Assembly: GCA_947179485.1 (NCBI GenBank)
Contig: OX359246.1
Location: forward strand, 1,302,001-1,366,000
Reading direction: 5' to 3'
Length of the DNA stretch: 64,000 nt
From: Allacma fusca
Taxonomy: Eukaryota > Arthropoda > Collembola > Symphypleona > Sminthuridae
Below are positions 33,145-44,672 of this stretch, in pieces (position 1 is the stretch's first letter; each line of letters opens with the position of its first letter). The notes below the pieces were generated by a model, which was given only the letters and a program-made list of their open reading frames with translations, was not told where the DNA came from and searched no databases. A program made the translations under genes and the position numbers.

Positions 33145-34685
33145 TACAAATAATTTTGTATGAATGTTGTAACCTGACAATATGATGAATGTAAAGGAGT
33201 GTATTTTTTTTAAATATGTAGAAAGGTTGCGTGAAAACAACAAATATAATATTCCTAATACTAGTGATGCTTAAATTTTGAATTGTCGGTGCTTGCAGAA
33301 AGCTTCCAATTTTTCATTGGCATCGTATTTTCGATCATCCCACGGCTTCCAGCGTGTCAAAGATATACTGAGTCATGAAAACAGTAATAAGTAACAATAA
33401 TTATAAAGTGCTCTAAGTGACAACCGGCTCATCCTCATAAGAGCATGGCTCAAAACAAATTGAGAATAAAATCTTATTTAATACATCTCTTAGTTTCGGG
33501 ATAAAGTTCCTATTCAACACTGTCATTTTTACACAAGGACCAAGGACCTGTTCAACACAATGTTACAATTAAAATAAGACAACGAATTTTGTTGGGATTC
33601 TATTTCAGGGCATCAGGATGTATTACGTTTTTTGAATTTTACTTTGGAAATAAAAAATCAGATTAAATATTTCCCAGCGAGAGTCCTCCCTTTGCTATTG
33701 TCATTTGACCTCTAAATTGTGGAATTAATTAATTGTTGAATAGAAATTAAGTCAATACCAAAGTAATACATAAAAAATCGTACTTTTTACATTCACCCAT
33801 GCCAACCATACTTTTAAATCCTCACCCTCACCGTCTCTTCACAGTAAATAAGTAAAACAGAGTGAGCTGGACTAAAGAAAACTGAAGTCAGAAACATTTT
33901 AATAGGTATTGCAATTATGCAGTAATCATTCCAATCAACATTATCTAAGTTTTACTTATGTAATGATGTTGTATTTATTAAGAGCACAAATGTAACTAGA
34001 GAACCCTGGAGTTAACTAAATAGCACATAAACACATACACTACAGAATGGCAAAGTACAGAATTTTAAGTTAAGAGCAAGGAATGTGTGCAAACGATTAC
34101 TTTTTAGCGATACATAAGTAAATTAGTTCGATATTGTTGACTAATTGTAAGGTATGAGTAACAATTTACCTTATTTACTATAACCTTAGCTAGGATATCT
34201 AGCTAGCTTTTGTTAATCATTTTACACACAGGAGAGATGCACCAGTCATCAGAAAATACAAATGTAGTGTGGTGTATATAAGTAGATACATAGATGAAAA
34301 TGTTTGTAAAAATCTAATACAATATTCATAAACAACATCGCACATATTTAAACTCTCTTTCGAATACAATCGATACCATTACCTTCGATAACACATTCAT
34401 TTCAGATCAACAACAATTTGTTTACTTACTACAAGTTACGTTTTATCACAGGAATCCATTAAAGTTCTGAACATTCCCAAATTATTTGTTCGTTAAATGA
34501 GATCATTTTGTTTCTTAATAAGGTCCTTAAGCTGTCGTGAGTAGCTACTAACAACGTTTTACTATGCAGATACAAGTAAACATTTACTTACACTAACAAA
34601 ATGATTCCAAAGCAGATTGAGCGTGTTGCAGATCATAAACACTTTCCTTGATGTGTGTATTCCTATTCCTAGGATAAGCATAGCT
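33145..34685. other. Intergenic, no gene seen
   Basis: AT-rich unique sequence with no supported coding or repeat structure. Confidence 0.4.
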
Positions 34686-36171
34686 TTAACAGAATCGAAA
34701 CCTTTGAAAAATAAAGGTTACAGGTACAACAAGAATGACAGACCATTTTATAATACTAGCACCTCCGGTTTCGCAGGTAGTTTTACAATCTTGAGGTTGA
34801 AAAACATCAGACGGTTGCGAAAAAAATGAATTGTACTTCTCTGTGATCTGACGTTTATAACCATCTATAAATTTATCCATAATAATTTCGACGTCATGCT
34901 CGCTGAAAGTTTCTTCAGTCTGGACATTGTGGCAGGGTCCCCAACCCCCAAGAGGATCCAAAAGTTTGATGTCGTAGTCATAAGACCATGCAAAGTGGTC
35001 CCACAAATTTTTAGCAAATCTGGAAATAATCAGATCAAAGAAGTTGAGAGTATTGAATGAACACATACGACTGAAATTAAAATTACTAAAATGTTATTGC
35101 TGCCTAGTAATATGTACACAAAATCCAGGAGAGCTAATATTTAAGGCATGTTAAAAGCGTTCTTCAAAAAGCGTGCGAAGTTTCCTCGTCATTCTAAAAG
35201 TTTGATATTTCTCGAAAAAGTTGACTTACAATGTCACATTAGGATAAACCTTGACTTTATCAAAATACAGTCCATCCAGCCGGGCATTAAGCGCTTTTGC
35301 CTTATACTGTTCAACAGTACTATTAAGTTGTTCCAACTGTTTCCCATACACAGCCTCTTTTGATGGAACCAGAACTGTAGCCACTTCAAGAAGTACTTTG
35401 CAAGGACCAGCAAACAAAACCAAGAAGGGCATAGTAGCTGTTGGGTTCTTCATAAAAATGAAATTCGGGTCCCTGAAAATGCTCAATATCTCTTCGGATT
35501 TATCAACAGCCACAATTAACTCCGTTCTCTTAACATCCTCAGGGTACTGGTCATCCGTGACTGTAGAAAGACGATTGTAAATAGTCTCAATTTTAGCTCT
35601 CAGGTGAGCAATTTCGGATCCCGCCACACTCGCCTCAATTTTCGCATCCACGATTAAAGAGTCAAAGGAGGGTAGCCAGGTGTGCTCAGCATAGCGAAGT
35701 AACACATAGAGGATCTTCAGACTCACAAAAACAGGGGGATACAGGGTTGACAAGCTCGCAGCATGGAGGATATCGGAGGGCTTCACAACCTTAAACATGT
35801 ATATTTCTTCCAACAACGTCATATTTTCCAACTTCAGAAGTTTCTCTTCAAATCCAGGAAAGCAAACTACGGGCTCCGGTATACTGATTTTGAATCTCCG
35901 GCGATATCCCACTACATCTATAGATATACAATCAGGTTCAGTATAATTATTGATAATTAATCACTACATTTTATAAAGTTCATCTTCAAATTATTTCTCT
36001 ATAAAAAATTGACTTGATCTTAAATAATACTTAAAAAAAACCTTTGGTTCCATTAACAGAATTATCTTCTTCGGCAGTGGGGATGCTGGATACAAACATG
36101 ATCCCTAAACAACATCCCAGTATTAATGGGTAGAAGCTTCGGCTCCACAATATTTCTAGCATTCCTGCCAT
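34686..36171 (-). CDS. Secreted protein, possible delta-endotoxin (Cry) N-terminal-like helical domain, three exons
   Basis: Exons 36171-36042, 35917-35230 and 35070-34686 join in phases 1 and 2 and end at an in-frame stop, for 400 residues. Residues 1-34 form a signal peptide (hydrophobic YPLILGCCLGIMFVSSIP). The body is helical with no other membrane segment until a hydrophobic C-terminus (WSVILVVPVTFIF), which could be a membrane anchor. Residues in the second half of exon 2 (MPFLVLFAGPCKVLLEVATV, then YGKQLEQLNSTVEQY) followed by TLNFFDLI at the start of exon 3 resemble the late helices of the Cry pore-forming bundle. Cry-N-like proteins are reported in some arthropod genomes. The resemblance is faint and read by eye; the protein may be an unrelated secreted helical protein. 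Splice signals and signal peptide are the firm parts. Confidence 0.6.
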
Positions 36172-36798
36172 TTTAAGCACCTGGAATTCATTAGAGAACA
36201 ATTTAAAATTTTAGCATTAATTAATTTTGAAATAGATCTGCATAGCACACACTCTCTCTCTCTCTATAAAAACACTCCTTACAGAATCAAAATTTATTTA
36301 TGTGATCGGATTATTGACCTTACTTCAGAGGAGAGAGAAATTATTTGTACTAATCGGGATTGTGTCCAAATATTTATAGAACTCTTATTAAGGAGACTCT
36401 AATATTGACAGTTCACTGTATATAACAATCTAAAGCTTTCATTTTGATTTAGTACTTACATCTCAGAATGAGCATTTAAGCAAGCACATATGTGATATAA
36501 TATTTATAAAAATTTAAATATAATAGGGCAAGATTTTAATGCAATTTAGTAATCAATTTTTTGATGATTATATTTTTTAGCACATTGAACTTAATTGAAT
36601 GAAGGTTACCTTTATTATTATGGATGACTATACCCTTCCTGTATTATTTCCATTGGGAGACGCAACTTCTACAACTACAATTGTTCCAAGTCCAAGAGGA
36701 GACCCGACAAGTCATATGGATTGCACGTGAATGTAAACAATTTTTGCCCCTCAATTTAATATGCAGGTCTTTTGTTGTTTGTCAGACGGATCAATCCA

Positions 36799-37165
36799 CT
36801 AGAAAGGTAGCCCGCTTCGCAGGGCAATGTAATTTAGTATAAGAGGATTACATTCGAGTAAAACAGCTCATTTCAAATAGTTTACATTACATTACATCAG
36901 ACCAAAAAATCATGGTTGAGGGCTCTTGGCAAACTTCCCACCAAGGCCCTGTACATGACCTACGTTTGACCCGTTGATAGTTACTGTAGTCCCGCATGAA
37001 GCAAATTCATTGAAATTAACCTTTAGAAACCTTAAAAAAACTTTGGTAGTATATATTGAGTTACTCCCCTCAATTAATATTCTTTGCTGGTCGGTATCAC
37101 CAATTTTCACTTTTACTTCACTCCCCGACGTAGCTCTAGAAAATGCCACATATAAATCACATTTT
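36799..37165 (-). mobile_element. Helitron 3' fragment: helicase C-terminus and terminal hairpin
   Basis: On the minus strand the frame reads DLYVAFSRATSGSEVKVKI, the conserved C-terminal block of PIF1-type Helitron helicases, then runs out near 36910. About 85 bp further lies GCCCTGCGAAGCGGGC (36810-36825), a 16-bp hairpin. It is followed by TACCTTTCTAG ending at 36799 and then a T. Hairpin plus CTAG before T is the canonical Helitron 3' terminus. The Rep domain and 5' end are missing. Confidence 0.85.
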
Positions 37166-37189
37166 GGAGTGTTTTTGTAGGTACTGGGT

Positions 37190-37550
37190 ATCTGTTCGGG
37201 ACGGGATAATTCGATGGCACAAATATTGTCCCCGTGGTATTTCGGGATTCAGAGCAGCTTTGTTTTTTATATAAAATGTTTTTGGGTTTCTACTTCTCCA
37301 GCAGAAAATTCCGTCCCAACCCGAAATCCTTGAAATTAAAAATTTTATCCCGCAGAAAATTCCTCCAAGTCCCGAAATCCTTTGAATACAATATTTATGT
37401 CAATCCTAACCTGAAACGACACGTTGCAAAAATATTTGTACCGATTTCGCCCCGAAATATTATGGGATCAATATTAATGATCCAAAATTGTCCCGAAATA
37501 ATATGGGATCAATATTTATGTTTCGAAATTGTCCCGTCCCGATCAGAAGA
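37190..37550. repeat. Inverted-repeat block of TCCCGAAAT motifs
   Basis: TCGGGACGGGATAATT near 37195 is matched in inverted orientation near 37520-37540 (AATTGTCCCGTCCCGA). Between them are repeated words such as TCCCGAAATCCTT and ATATGGGATCAATATT. It resembles the other motif-armed elements here, but I found no target-site duplication. It directly abuts the Helitron helicase fragment. Confidence 0.6.
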
Positions 37551-38326
37551 CCTACGTGTTGTCAATTAAGCAAATGAAGATGACTTAGTCTTCGAACCTT
37601 TACACAATAACATTCATACTTGACTACACGCAATAACATGTAAGCTCCTAAGGAGCCATTCATCAGTTTGAACACGATGTTCCGAAGTATGGGTTTCGCA
37701 AATAACAAATCATGTTGTGTCCCGCTTGCAGAAAAATTCGTGTACGCTGTTTACTGAACAGAAAGTAATAGATCGATAATAGATTGAAAGACGAAGTATG
37801 TGAACAGTCGAAGAGTCCTCCGAAGAGTAAATAGATTGCAATTGTAATGCATGGAGACAGAATTGAATTTCATAGCAGACAGCAGATATGAACGCACAGA
37901 GAGACGTGTCGGTATGGAATTATTAGAGGAGATTGTACTGTGGAAGTTGGGAAGTACGTTGAAAGCCCAATCGAAAAGTAGCGCATAAACTCTATGGTAC
38001 CTGGGCTATGCCGCGTAGTTTGAATTGTTTACACGCACCACGATCTGGATCCTGGATTTGATTTTGATTATACAGGATGCAGACAGCGTCATTTCATGCG
38101 AGCGTAGCGCGGCATAGTTTGAATGCGCACAGAGATGTGGAAGTGAACGATATAGAAGAGTGATTTGCAGCCAGTGTTGCACAGTTCTTCATGGAAATGG
38201 TATTGGAGTAGGCAATGGCGAGAGATGGATTCTTTTATTCCAGTGACAGTGGTGACAATTGAACCTCCTATTATTTTAAAAACAACTCATAAATAATTGA
38301 AAAAATAAATAAATGATTTTTTCCGT
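37551..38326. other. Intergenic, no gene seen
   Basis: Unique sequence with no supported structure. Confidence 0.35.
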
Positions 38327-38334
38327 GTCGGAAA

Positions 38335-39201
38335 CAGAGCTATGCAGTATTTTAAAATACGTATTTTCAGACCACAAAGTATTTTGTATTTCAATGTTGG
38401 TGAGCAGTGAGCAAGTATTTTGTACTTAGTATTTTGAGGACCAGTAAGTACAAAAGTATTTGGTATTTACTTGCTCTCAATGATATGTGAATTGTATTTC
38501 AAATAAAGTATTTGGCTCAAAATACTTTTTACTAGTATTGATTCTAATTTTGACACTGTATGCAGCTTGTATGATGTGAAATATCTGTGCAAATTCCATT
38601 GGAATGACATACGTTGGAATGAATCCCTTTACTACATCTAACATTTTCAGGTTCTCGATACTGCATTACGTCGTTGAAGAGGCGAAATGGTCTACGCTCG
38701 CATGCTTACAGGGGTTACAGCGCAGACCATTTTGCCTCTGCAACAGTGATATTTAATATACGCCGAAGACCGACTTGATTTAATTTTCAGATAATAACTA
38801 TTTTTTATAATAATAATTTCGAAAATACATTTAATTACTAATAAATAAAACTTTCATATTAATCTACTTCATTACTTCATGAACAGTCAAAACGACTTAT
38901 AATATAATTAATTTTAATGGACCGACCTATTCGGCAACCGTTGAACAATTTGTTACTACACATGTCTTATATGCTTTGTCTTCGAAATGGCTGTTTTAAA
39001 AGGTATGTTATAGAAACCGACAAGAGTGAGCATTATGTGGGTATTTTAAGGAAAGTATTGTATTTAAAATACAGTATTTTGTATTTGAGTATTTTAAAAT
39101 ACATACCATGTATTGTATTTTCATTTGTATTTTAGAATTATAACCTGAAGTATTTTACTTTGTATTTTGTCAACGAAGACCAAGTATTTTGCATAGCTCT
39201 G
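38335..39201. mobile_element. 867-bp hAT-like element (GTATTTTGTATTT arms)
   Basis: Termini CAGAGCTATGCA / TGCATAGCTCTG are flanked by a perfect 8-bp duplication GTCGGAAA (38327-38334, 39202-39209). Both arms repeat AAGTATTTTGTATTT-type words; the middle (about 38550-38990) is unique. No transposase. The same arm motif is used by the element at 46785-48573. Confidence 0.92.
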
Positions 39202-39209
39202 GTCGGAAA

Positions 39210-40165
39210 TGACACAAATGTTGAATTTATCCAGTAGAAGACATGTGCTCATGTGGGTATGCACGTACTTTTGAGCGTAAGTGCAGCCGACTTTTTAAGC
39301 TTCGTTTATTTTAGTATATACTGTATTCATGTATAATTAATTTATAAAATCTATCCTAATCATTTTAAGCGAAAATTTAAAAGGAATTTCGAATTGTATA
39401 AATTTTTTAATATAAAAGGGGTTCAACGCGCAGACCTTTCGGCTTTAGGTCATTGACAGCCACAATCGTTTCAACCAGGTCGGGAATAATAATAAGGCAA
39501 ATAAGGTTGAGGGCTTCATTTTTACAAATCATTGTAGTACTTACCTTCCGCCGGTATTTGGAGTTAAGCAATGTAATTTTTTTTTACTTATGTGGGAAAA
39601 TAAGGAAATCGTTTTGGCAGTGGAACTTTTGAAATTGATAGACAATCTCATCTCGTGAGAAAACCCGAGTTGCGTATGTATGTGATTTCATTTTAGAATC
39701 TCAAATTTCTTCCGAGATTAAAGGGAATGTGGGCTAAGTTTTTGAAAATGATATCTTTAATTGATGATCTTTTTTGCATTATAAGCCCGGCAAACTTCAT
39801 GTTTTCTCGGTGCTGGCGCACCCGAGTTTCAATAATTCTATGGATGCATTTTGAAGGTATTTCATAGGAAACTAACACAAAATTATTAAAACCATGGAAC
39901 TTGGGTCTGCCGGCCTCGAAAGCTAATTAAAATCGAATTCTGTTTTATAAATGTAAATATGCTAATATTTAAGATATACAAAATAAAAACAAACGACGCT
40001 GCCATATAGTGACTGCTGTGACACTCCTATATAGCATGCTTGAGTGAAAGGAAGTGACATTATGACAGGACGGCAGCACGGTCCTTCATATCATATATCA
40101 TGTTACGTATAGTTATACTTAAAATTTATTATTATTTATTATAGTTATATTGTACATATATACAT
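39210..40165. other. Intergenic, no gene seen
   Basis: AT-rich unique DNA between two repeat elements; chance frames only. Confidence 0.35.
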
Positions 40166-40850
40166 GGTTGTACATGTGAAAATGCCTTGGCATTTTGGGC
40201 ATATTCAGCCTAGGGCAGGCATGTTTGGCATATTCGCTCCAATTTGTTTTTAGATATGTACCTTTAGCTAGCTACTAGTTTTGCATACAAAAACATAAAG
40301 CAGTATATTGCAATTTGAAATAGAAAAAAATATATTACGTAATATTAGAAATATTTTTTATTTTGTTGCTGTAAGAATTGAATTGAATACGCACTGATTA
40401 TACCTATTGTTTGTTGTAGCAAATCAACAATAACATTTTTCAAAACTATACATGGCTTTGATTATGTCAAGATAAACTCCATTTTGTACGCTATAGTACC
40501 ATTAATAGTGTATACGTTTCAGCCAAAATGGCCGACATACCGAATATGCCTGGCCAAAATGCCTTTCGTTTCAGTTCACCGAGCAAACTGAAACACCTTT
40601 TTGTGAACTGAAACGAAACCATAAATTCGGTTCATTTCAGAGTTCAAACTGAAACGAAACAAATTTTTTGAAACAGTAGGCGCACTACTCTGAACCTCCT
40701 CTCAAAGTCAATGCAAAAGGTCTGAGTCCGTTTTTATTCTACACTCTTCAGATGTATTTACTTATTTTATTCAGAGTTGTACAATTGAAAATTCCATGGC
40801 GTTTTGACGTTTTCATTTTGGTCACTTTGGGAATATTCGGCCTGAGGCAT
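40165..40850. repeat. ATGCC/GGCAT-motif repeats, inverted and direct copies
   Basis: A block with GGCATTTTGGGCATATTC near 40190 recurs inverted near 40525-40570 and, degenerate, in direct orientation near 40785-40850. The same words occur at 12780-12895. A short stretch of TTTCAGTT/AACTGAAAC repeats lies at 40570-40670. This is probably a decayed motif-armed element. Confidence 0.6.
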
Positions 40851-41506
40851 GTTTAAATAGACAATTTTATGAAATATAGTATTATTTATTTTATATTATT
40901 GGAACATCTCGTTCGCATGCATGATCATGTAAAATTATCATGACTTCGAGACCAAACATTATTGTAAGAATGCAACACAAAAATATTTAAAACTGATAAG
41001 AAATCCATTGTTAATGAGTTTCAAAACTCGTCATCAGCACTCACTGTAAATTTTACATTTTTACATTCTAAAATTTTGAACTAGACTTACTTTATTATTT
41101 GGGCGAACAAAAATTTACTATATAAGCTCCAAGTTTTGAAATATTTTATAACCGCAACATCTTAGCTGATAAAGTTATAAAATCCAAAATTCAGTATTAA
41201 TGAAACTTCATTTTTGATAGAATAGAGAAATAGATATAGAATAGAGGGGTTCAGACCTGATGCATTGGTTTTAAGATGGGGTTCAGACCTGGTGAATTGA
41301 CTTTAAGTTGGTGCTAAGAGGGGTTCAGACCTAATGCATTGACTTTAAGTTGGTATTCAGAGGGGTTCAGACCTAATGCATTGACTTTAAGGTGGGGTTC
41401 AGAAGATAGTCATGTCCAAGGGCTGGTTTGAAAATTCTGAACCTGCGGCTGTAAATTGCGTGTTTCCTAATAGTAGGTTCAGGAGGTTCAGTGTTTAGTA
41501 CGACCC
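40677..41506. mobile_element. Decayed second foldback-like element
   Basis: The right end (GGTTCAGTGTTTAGTACGAC, ending 41506) closely matches the right end of the 27987-30875 element. The left end near 40677 (CTACTCTGAACCTCC) matches in inverted orientation with gaps. The right arm has four tandem units of about 40 bp (GGGGTTCAGACCTAATGCAT, then TGACTTTAA); one inverted unit lies at 40698-40725. TSD not resolvable. Confidence 0.65.
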
Positions 41507-42225
41507 CAATTACAACTAGAAAAATCAGGAGGTTTTTAGAGACACTTGTACATAACTCGCTGGGCTTTATATTTGATTTAATCTTCACACCACTAAGCTT
41601 TGGAAACGTCAATTAAAAAGTTGTCTGTGATCTCAGCATTCCTAAATATTTACATTAAGGAGCCAAAGATGCAATCATACTTAACCAAGTAACAACTGAC
41701 TTATGTATTAAATAAAGAACCCTATATGAAAAAACAGCAAGGCATATCAGATATCCATCCTTATCCATTCTCACATACCGAAAGTTTAAAGTTCATTCCA
41801 CATCATGTACATACATACTAATTTCCTCTAAACGAAGATGCAGATTTGCTGGCAGTCTATATATAATTGCACTTATCTTTAACCTATAGGAAGTTCACGT
41901 CCGTTTTCACACATGAGTCCAAACTTCTTTGGATACAAGCCATTATTGAGATAAAAGCCTCGTATCGTAGCTAATTATTTTTGCTTCAATTTATCCCGTT
42001 ATTGTATACTGTATAAATTATTCGTATTATTTTCTTGACAATTCCAGTAAACTTGAACATCTCAGGGTCAAGTACAAGAAAAGCTTCGTACTAAACATAT
42101 TCACTTCTCTATACTTGAGAGTTTATCAGTCTCTTAACACAAAAAGACAAGAACAAAGGAACATTTTCATATATGTTTGCTGGAAGTGATATTTATTTGT
42201 GCTTAAAAAAATTGTGCCTAAAAAC
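41507..42225. repeat. Duplicated 5' flank shared by the receptor genes
   Basis: Segments such as TTCCTAAATATTTACATT, GGAAGTTCACG...CCAAACTTCTT and AGAAAAGCTTCG(T/C)ACTAAACAT recur upstream of the receptors at 53.5-54.5 kb and, in part, 63.25 kb. This shows that the duplication units include about 0.6 kb of upstream DNA. Confidence 0.8.
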
Positions 42226-43200
42226 ATGGACTTCCCTTTTCAGCATGATTACGGAGAGATTAGTAATCTTTCGGGTTACAACACGACGGGACCAGTCATT
42301 GATGAAAACATTGTTCCTAGTAATAACTGGACAGCCGTCTGCATTTTGAATGCCACGATTTTTATAACTGGACTGATCGGCAATATTGGGGTTGTGGTTA
42401 ATTTGCTCCAGAAAGTATCGAAATGGGCTGGGGTCAATTTCTTCCTTGCAAATCTTGCGGGAGTAAACATACTATACTCATTGACTATTCCAATTTCCAC
42501 GGCCTTTTGGTTCCAGGTTCCAAATTCGACATTTGAGTGGATAAAAAATAAGGGATTCTGCTATTTCTCCATTTATGCTGATACAATTTTCGGAGACGTC
42601 CCAGCTCTGACGCTTTTGTGCCTGACCATCGAACGATGTTTATCACTGCGGCGTGCAGCGACATCTATCAAGACTAGCACCAGTCGTTTGGTTATTCTAA
42701 TAATTTGGATTTTGACTTTCATTGTTTGTTTGCCGGACGTTATTTTTACGGATTATGAACATTACTGGAATGAGAATGACCCAACTGCAATTTGCATTAT
42801 AGCTTGGCCGACGTTTCATTGGCAAATGATTGCAGTAATTCATCAGTTATTTCAAATGTTAGCGCTCCTCATGGTCGGGATTCTTTGCTATTGGATTTAC
42901 TTCGCTTTGAATTGCAAGGAGGAAGGACATGAAATATCGCTGCAATCCACATGGGAGGCAGAAACAGGTCGAAAACTTACGCAACTGACGTATTGCGTTG
43001 GTCCAATTTTTGCACTGTGCTGTATTCCGTTAAAAATAATGATGGTTTCATATTCACTAATGGAGGACATTTTCCTGTTTTCGGATTCGTCCTCGACCCT
43101 ACTCTCCACCAGTATTTGGGCAAATGGTTCGATTCTAGTTTTGCCATTACTTTATCTCTACAAACATCCTTATCAAGGGGAACTCAACCGACCTGTCTAA
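42226..43200 (+). CDS. Rhodopsin-like (class A) receptor, copy 1
   Basis: From ATG 42226 the protein has 324 residues and seven hydrophobic segments. Signatures: TM1 GLIGNIGVVV (the GN motif); TM2 FFLANLAGVN with Gly where class A receptors have Asp 2.50; TM3 ends in IERCLSLRR where DRY is expected; TM4 WILTFIVCLP; TM6 ALCCIP (CWxP position); TM7 LPLLYLYKHPY instead of NPxxY. The N-terminus has three NxT/S sites. Losing Asp 2.50 and the DRY/NPxxY consensus suggests a divergent orphan lineage. A TTCCCTTTTCAG just after the ATG reads as a splice acceptor, so the real first exon may lie upstream. Two paralogues follow at 54.6 and 63.4 kb. Confidence 0.8.
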   Translation: MDFPFQHDYGEISNLSGYNTTGPVIDENIVPSNNWTAVCILNATIFITGLIGNIGVVVNLLQKVSKWAGVNFFLANLAGVNILYSLTIPISTAFWFQVPNSTFEWIKNKGFCYFSIYADTIFGDVPALTLLCLTIERCLSLRRAATSIKTSTSRLVILIIWILTFIVCLPDVIFTDYEHYWNENDPTAICIIAWPTFHWQMIAVIHQLFQMLALLMVGILCYWIYFALNCKEEGHEISLQSTWEAETGRKLTQLTYCVGPIFALCCIPLKIMMVSYSLMEDIFLFSDSSSTLLSTSIWANGSILVLPLLYLYKHPYQGELNRPV

Positions 43201-44153
43201 ATTGAAGAAGTGATTACATCAAAATTGTAATACGCTTTTGGGGGACCCACGAGCGAAAAGTCACAATTGTGAATGTCTTGTTCGTTATTATGTTATAACT
43301 GTAAAAATAATCTCAGCCATTTCAACTCATTTGAAAGAGGTGGGGTACTGTAATTTATCAATCTCAAGAAAATAAATGTCTATAGATAATTAGATACATG
43401 CATCATTGATGGGAGCACGCTTCCTAGATTTGAAATTCCCGCATTTTCTTTAATTAAGGGGAAAACGGCATAATATGAACGCCAACACGATACTTTAGTT
43501 AGAATACTTGGTTGAAATTTTGAATATAATTTTAAGCAAAGTTATCCACGAAGTTTCCCGCATTATTTGATTGCGGCAATAATAAAACAGCTTCTTGTGC
43601 ACTACTGCTCCAACTATGTACATCTGAAATAAATTCAGAAATTATAAGTCATAAAGAGTTGTAATTAAATCGTACTAACTGAAATTCATTTAAAAATTTA
43701 TTTCTTTAATGATTCACTATAAGGACTTACAAAGTACCCACACAATTGAATATTGGTACAGAAAAACATGTATATAATGGTTTTTCCTAGGGTCGCCAAA
43801 ATTTGACCACTAAAGACAGGGACCACTGTATAAACAAGTCACTATATAAACACATACAAATACAGGCATACCAGCATGAATCCGTGTAAGGTTTAATTGC
43901 ATACGTTATTGAAAATCAGCAATTTAATACTTTTTAAAAGTAATTACTAATTTTTATACAATATAAAACCGCTTCAACTAAAAACGTGGTTCAAATGCTT
44001 TTAATTGAACCAAGCTCAAGAAGCTGAGTAATTGGTTCTTCGGGCTTGCGCGAGTTGTATCCCTTCGTTCTAACTGGTTGACCACTATATACAGGTACTT
44101 CAAGCTGTATTTTTAACTGAAGGGGATTGCTAATTCTATGTACGGCTGGTTTA
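43201..44153. other. 3' flank of receptor copy 1, partly duplicated
   Basis: 43200-43680 aligns by eye with 55490-56050 (for example CGAG(C/T)GAAAAGTCACAA and ATTTGAAATTC(C/T)CGCATTTTC). From 43.7 kb I see nothing else. Confidence 0.6.
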
Positions 44154-44672
44154 CTTTTAAACAGACCTGCTATCGGGTCAAGTATTTTGAGGATCCGAAC
44201 TTGAACTTGACCTGCACTTGAACTTTCAAGTAGACTTTCAAGTAGATATGACTTGTCATACCAAGTCATATCTTGCAAGTAATCTTTCCTAAACCCGAAC
44301 TTGATCTGATACTTAAATGTCGGGTCCATAAATCTTACGAACCGAACTTGGAATTAACTTGAACCCGAACTTGGATTTCACGGAATTACTTCAACCTTAC
44401 ACCTTTGTAGTATGAAGTCGCAAAAACACTCCAAAGGGTGAAGCTAAGATTTTCAATTTCCGTCGTCTTTATTAAATTCAGACTCGGGTTCACTCATGGT
44501 TTTAGCTTGTTTTACAGTTTCACTGGACAATTTACTTAAACAGTTTTTCAAAAATGATGAAAAATTGGAATAGTTTTTAGCACGACGATTAGAGAATACA
44601 CAACAGTCACTCCAAATGAAAGTGAGCTCCAGCTTCTGTGCATATCTCTGCAGATATGGTTTCTGTTTCTAG

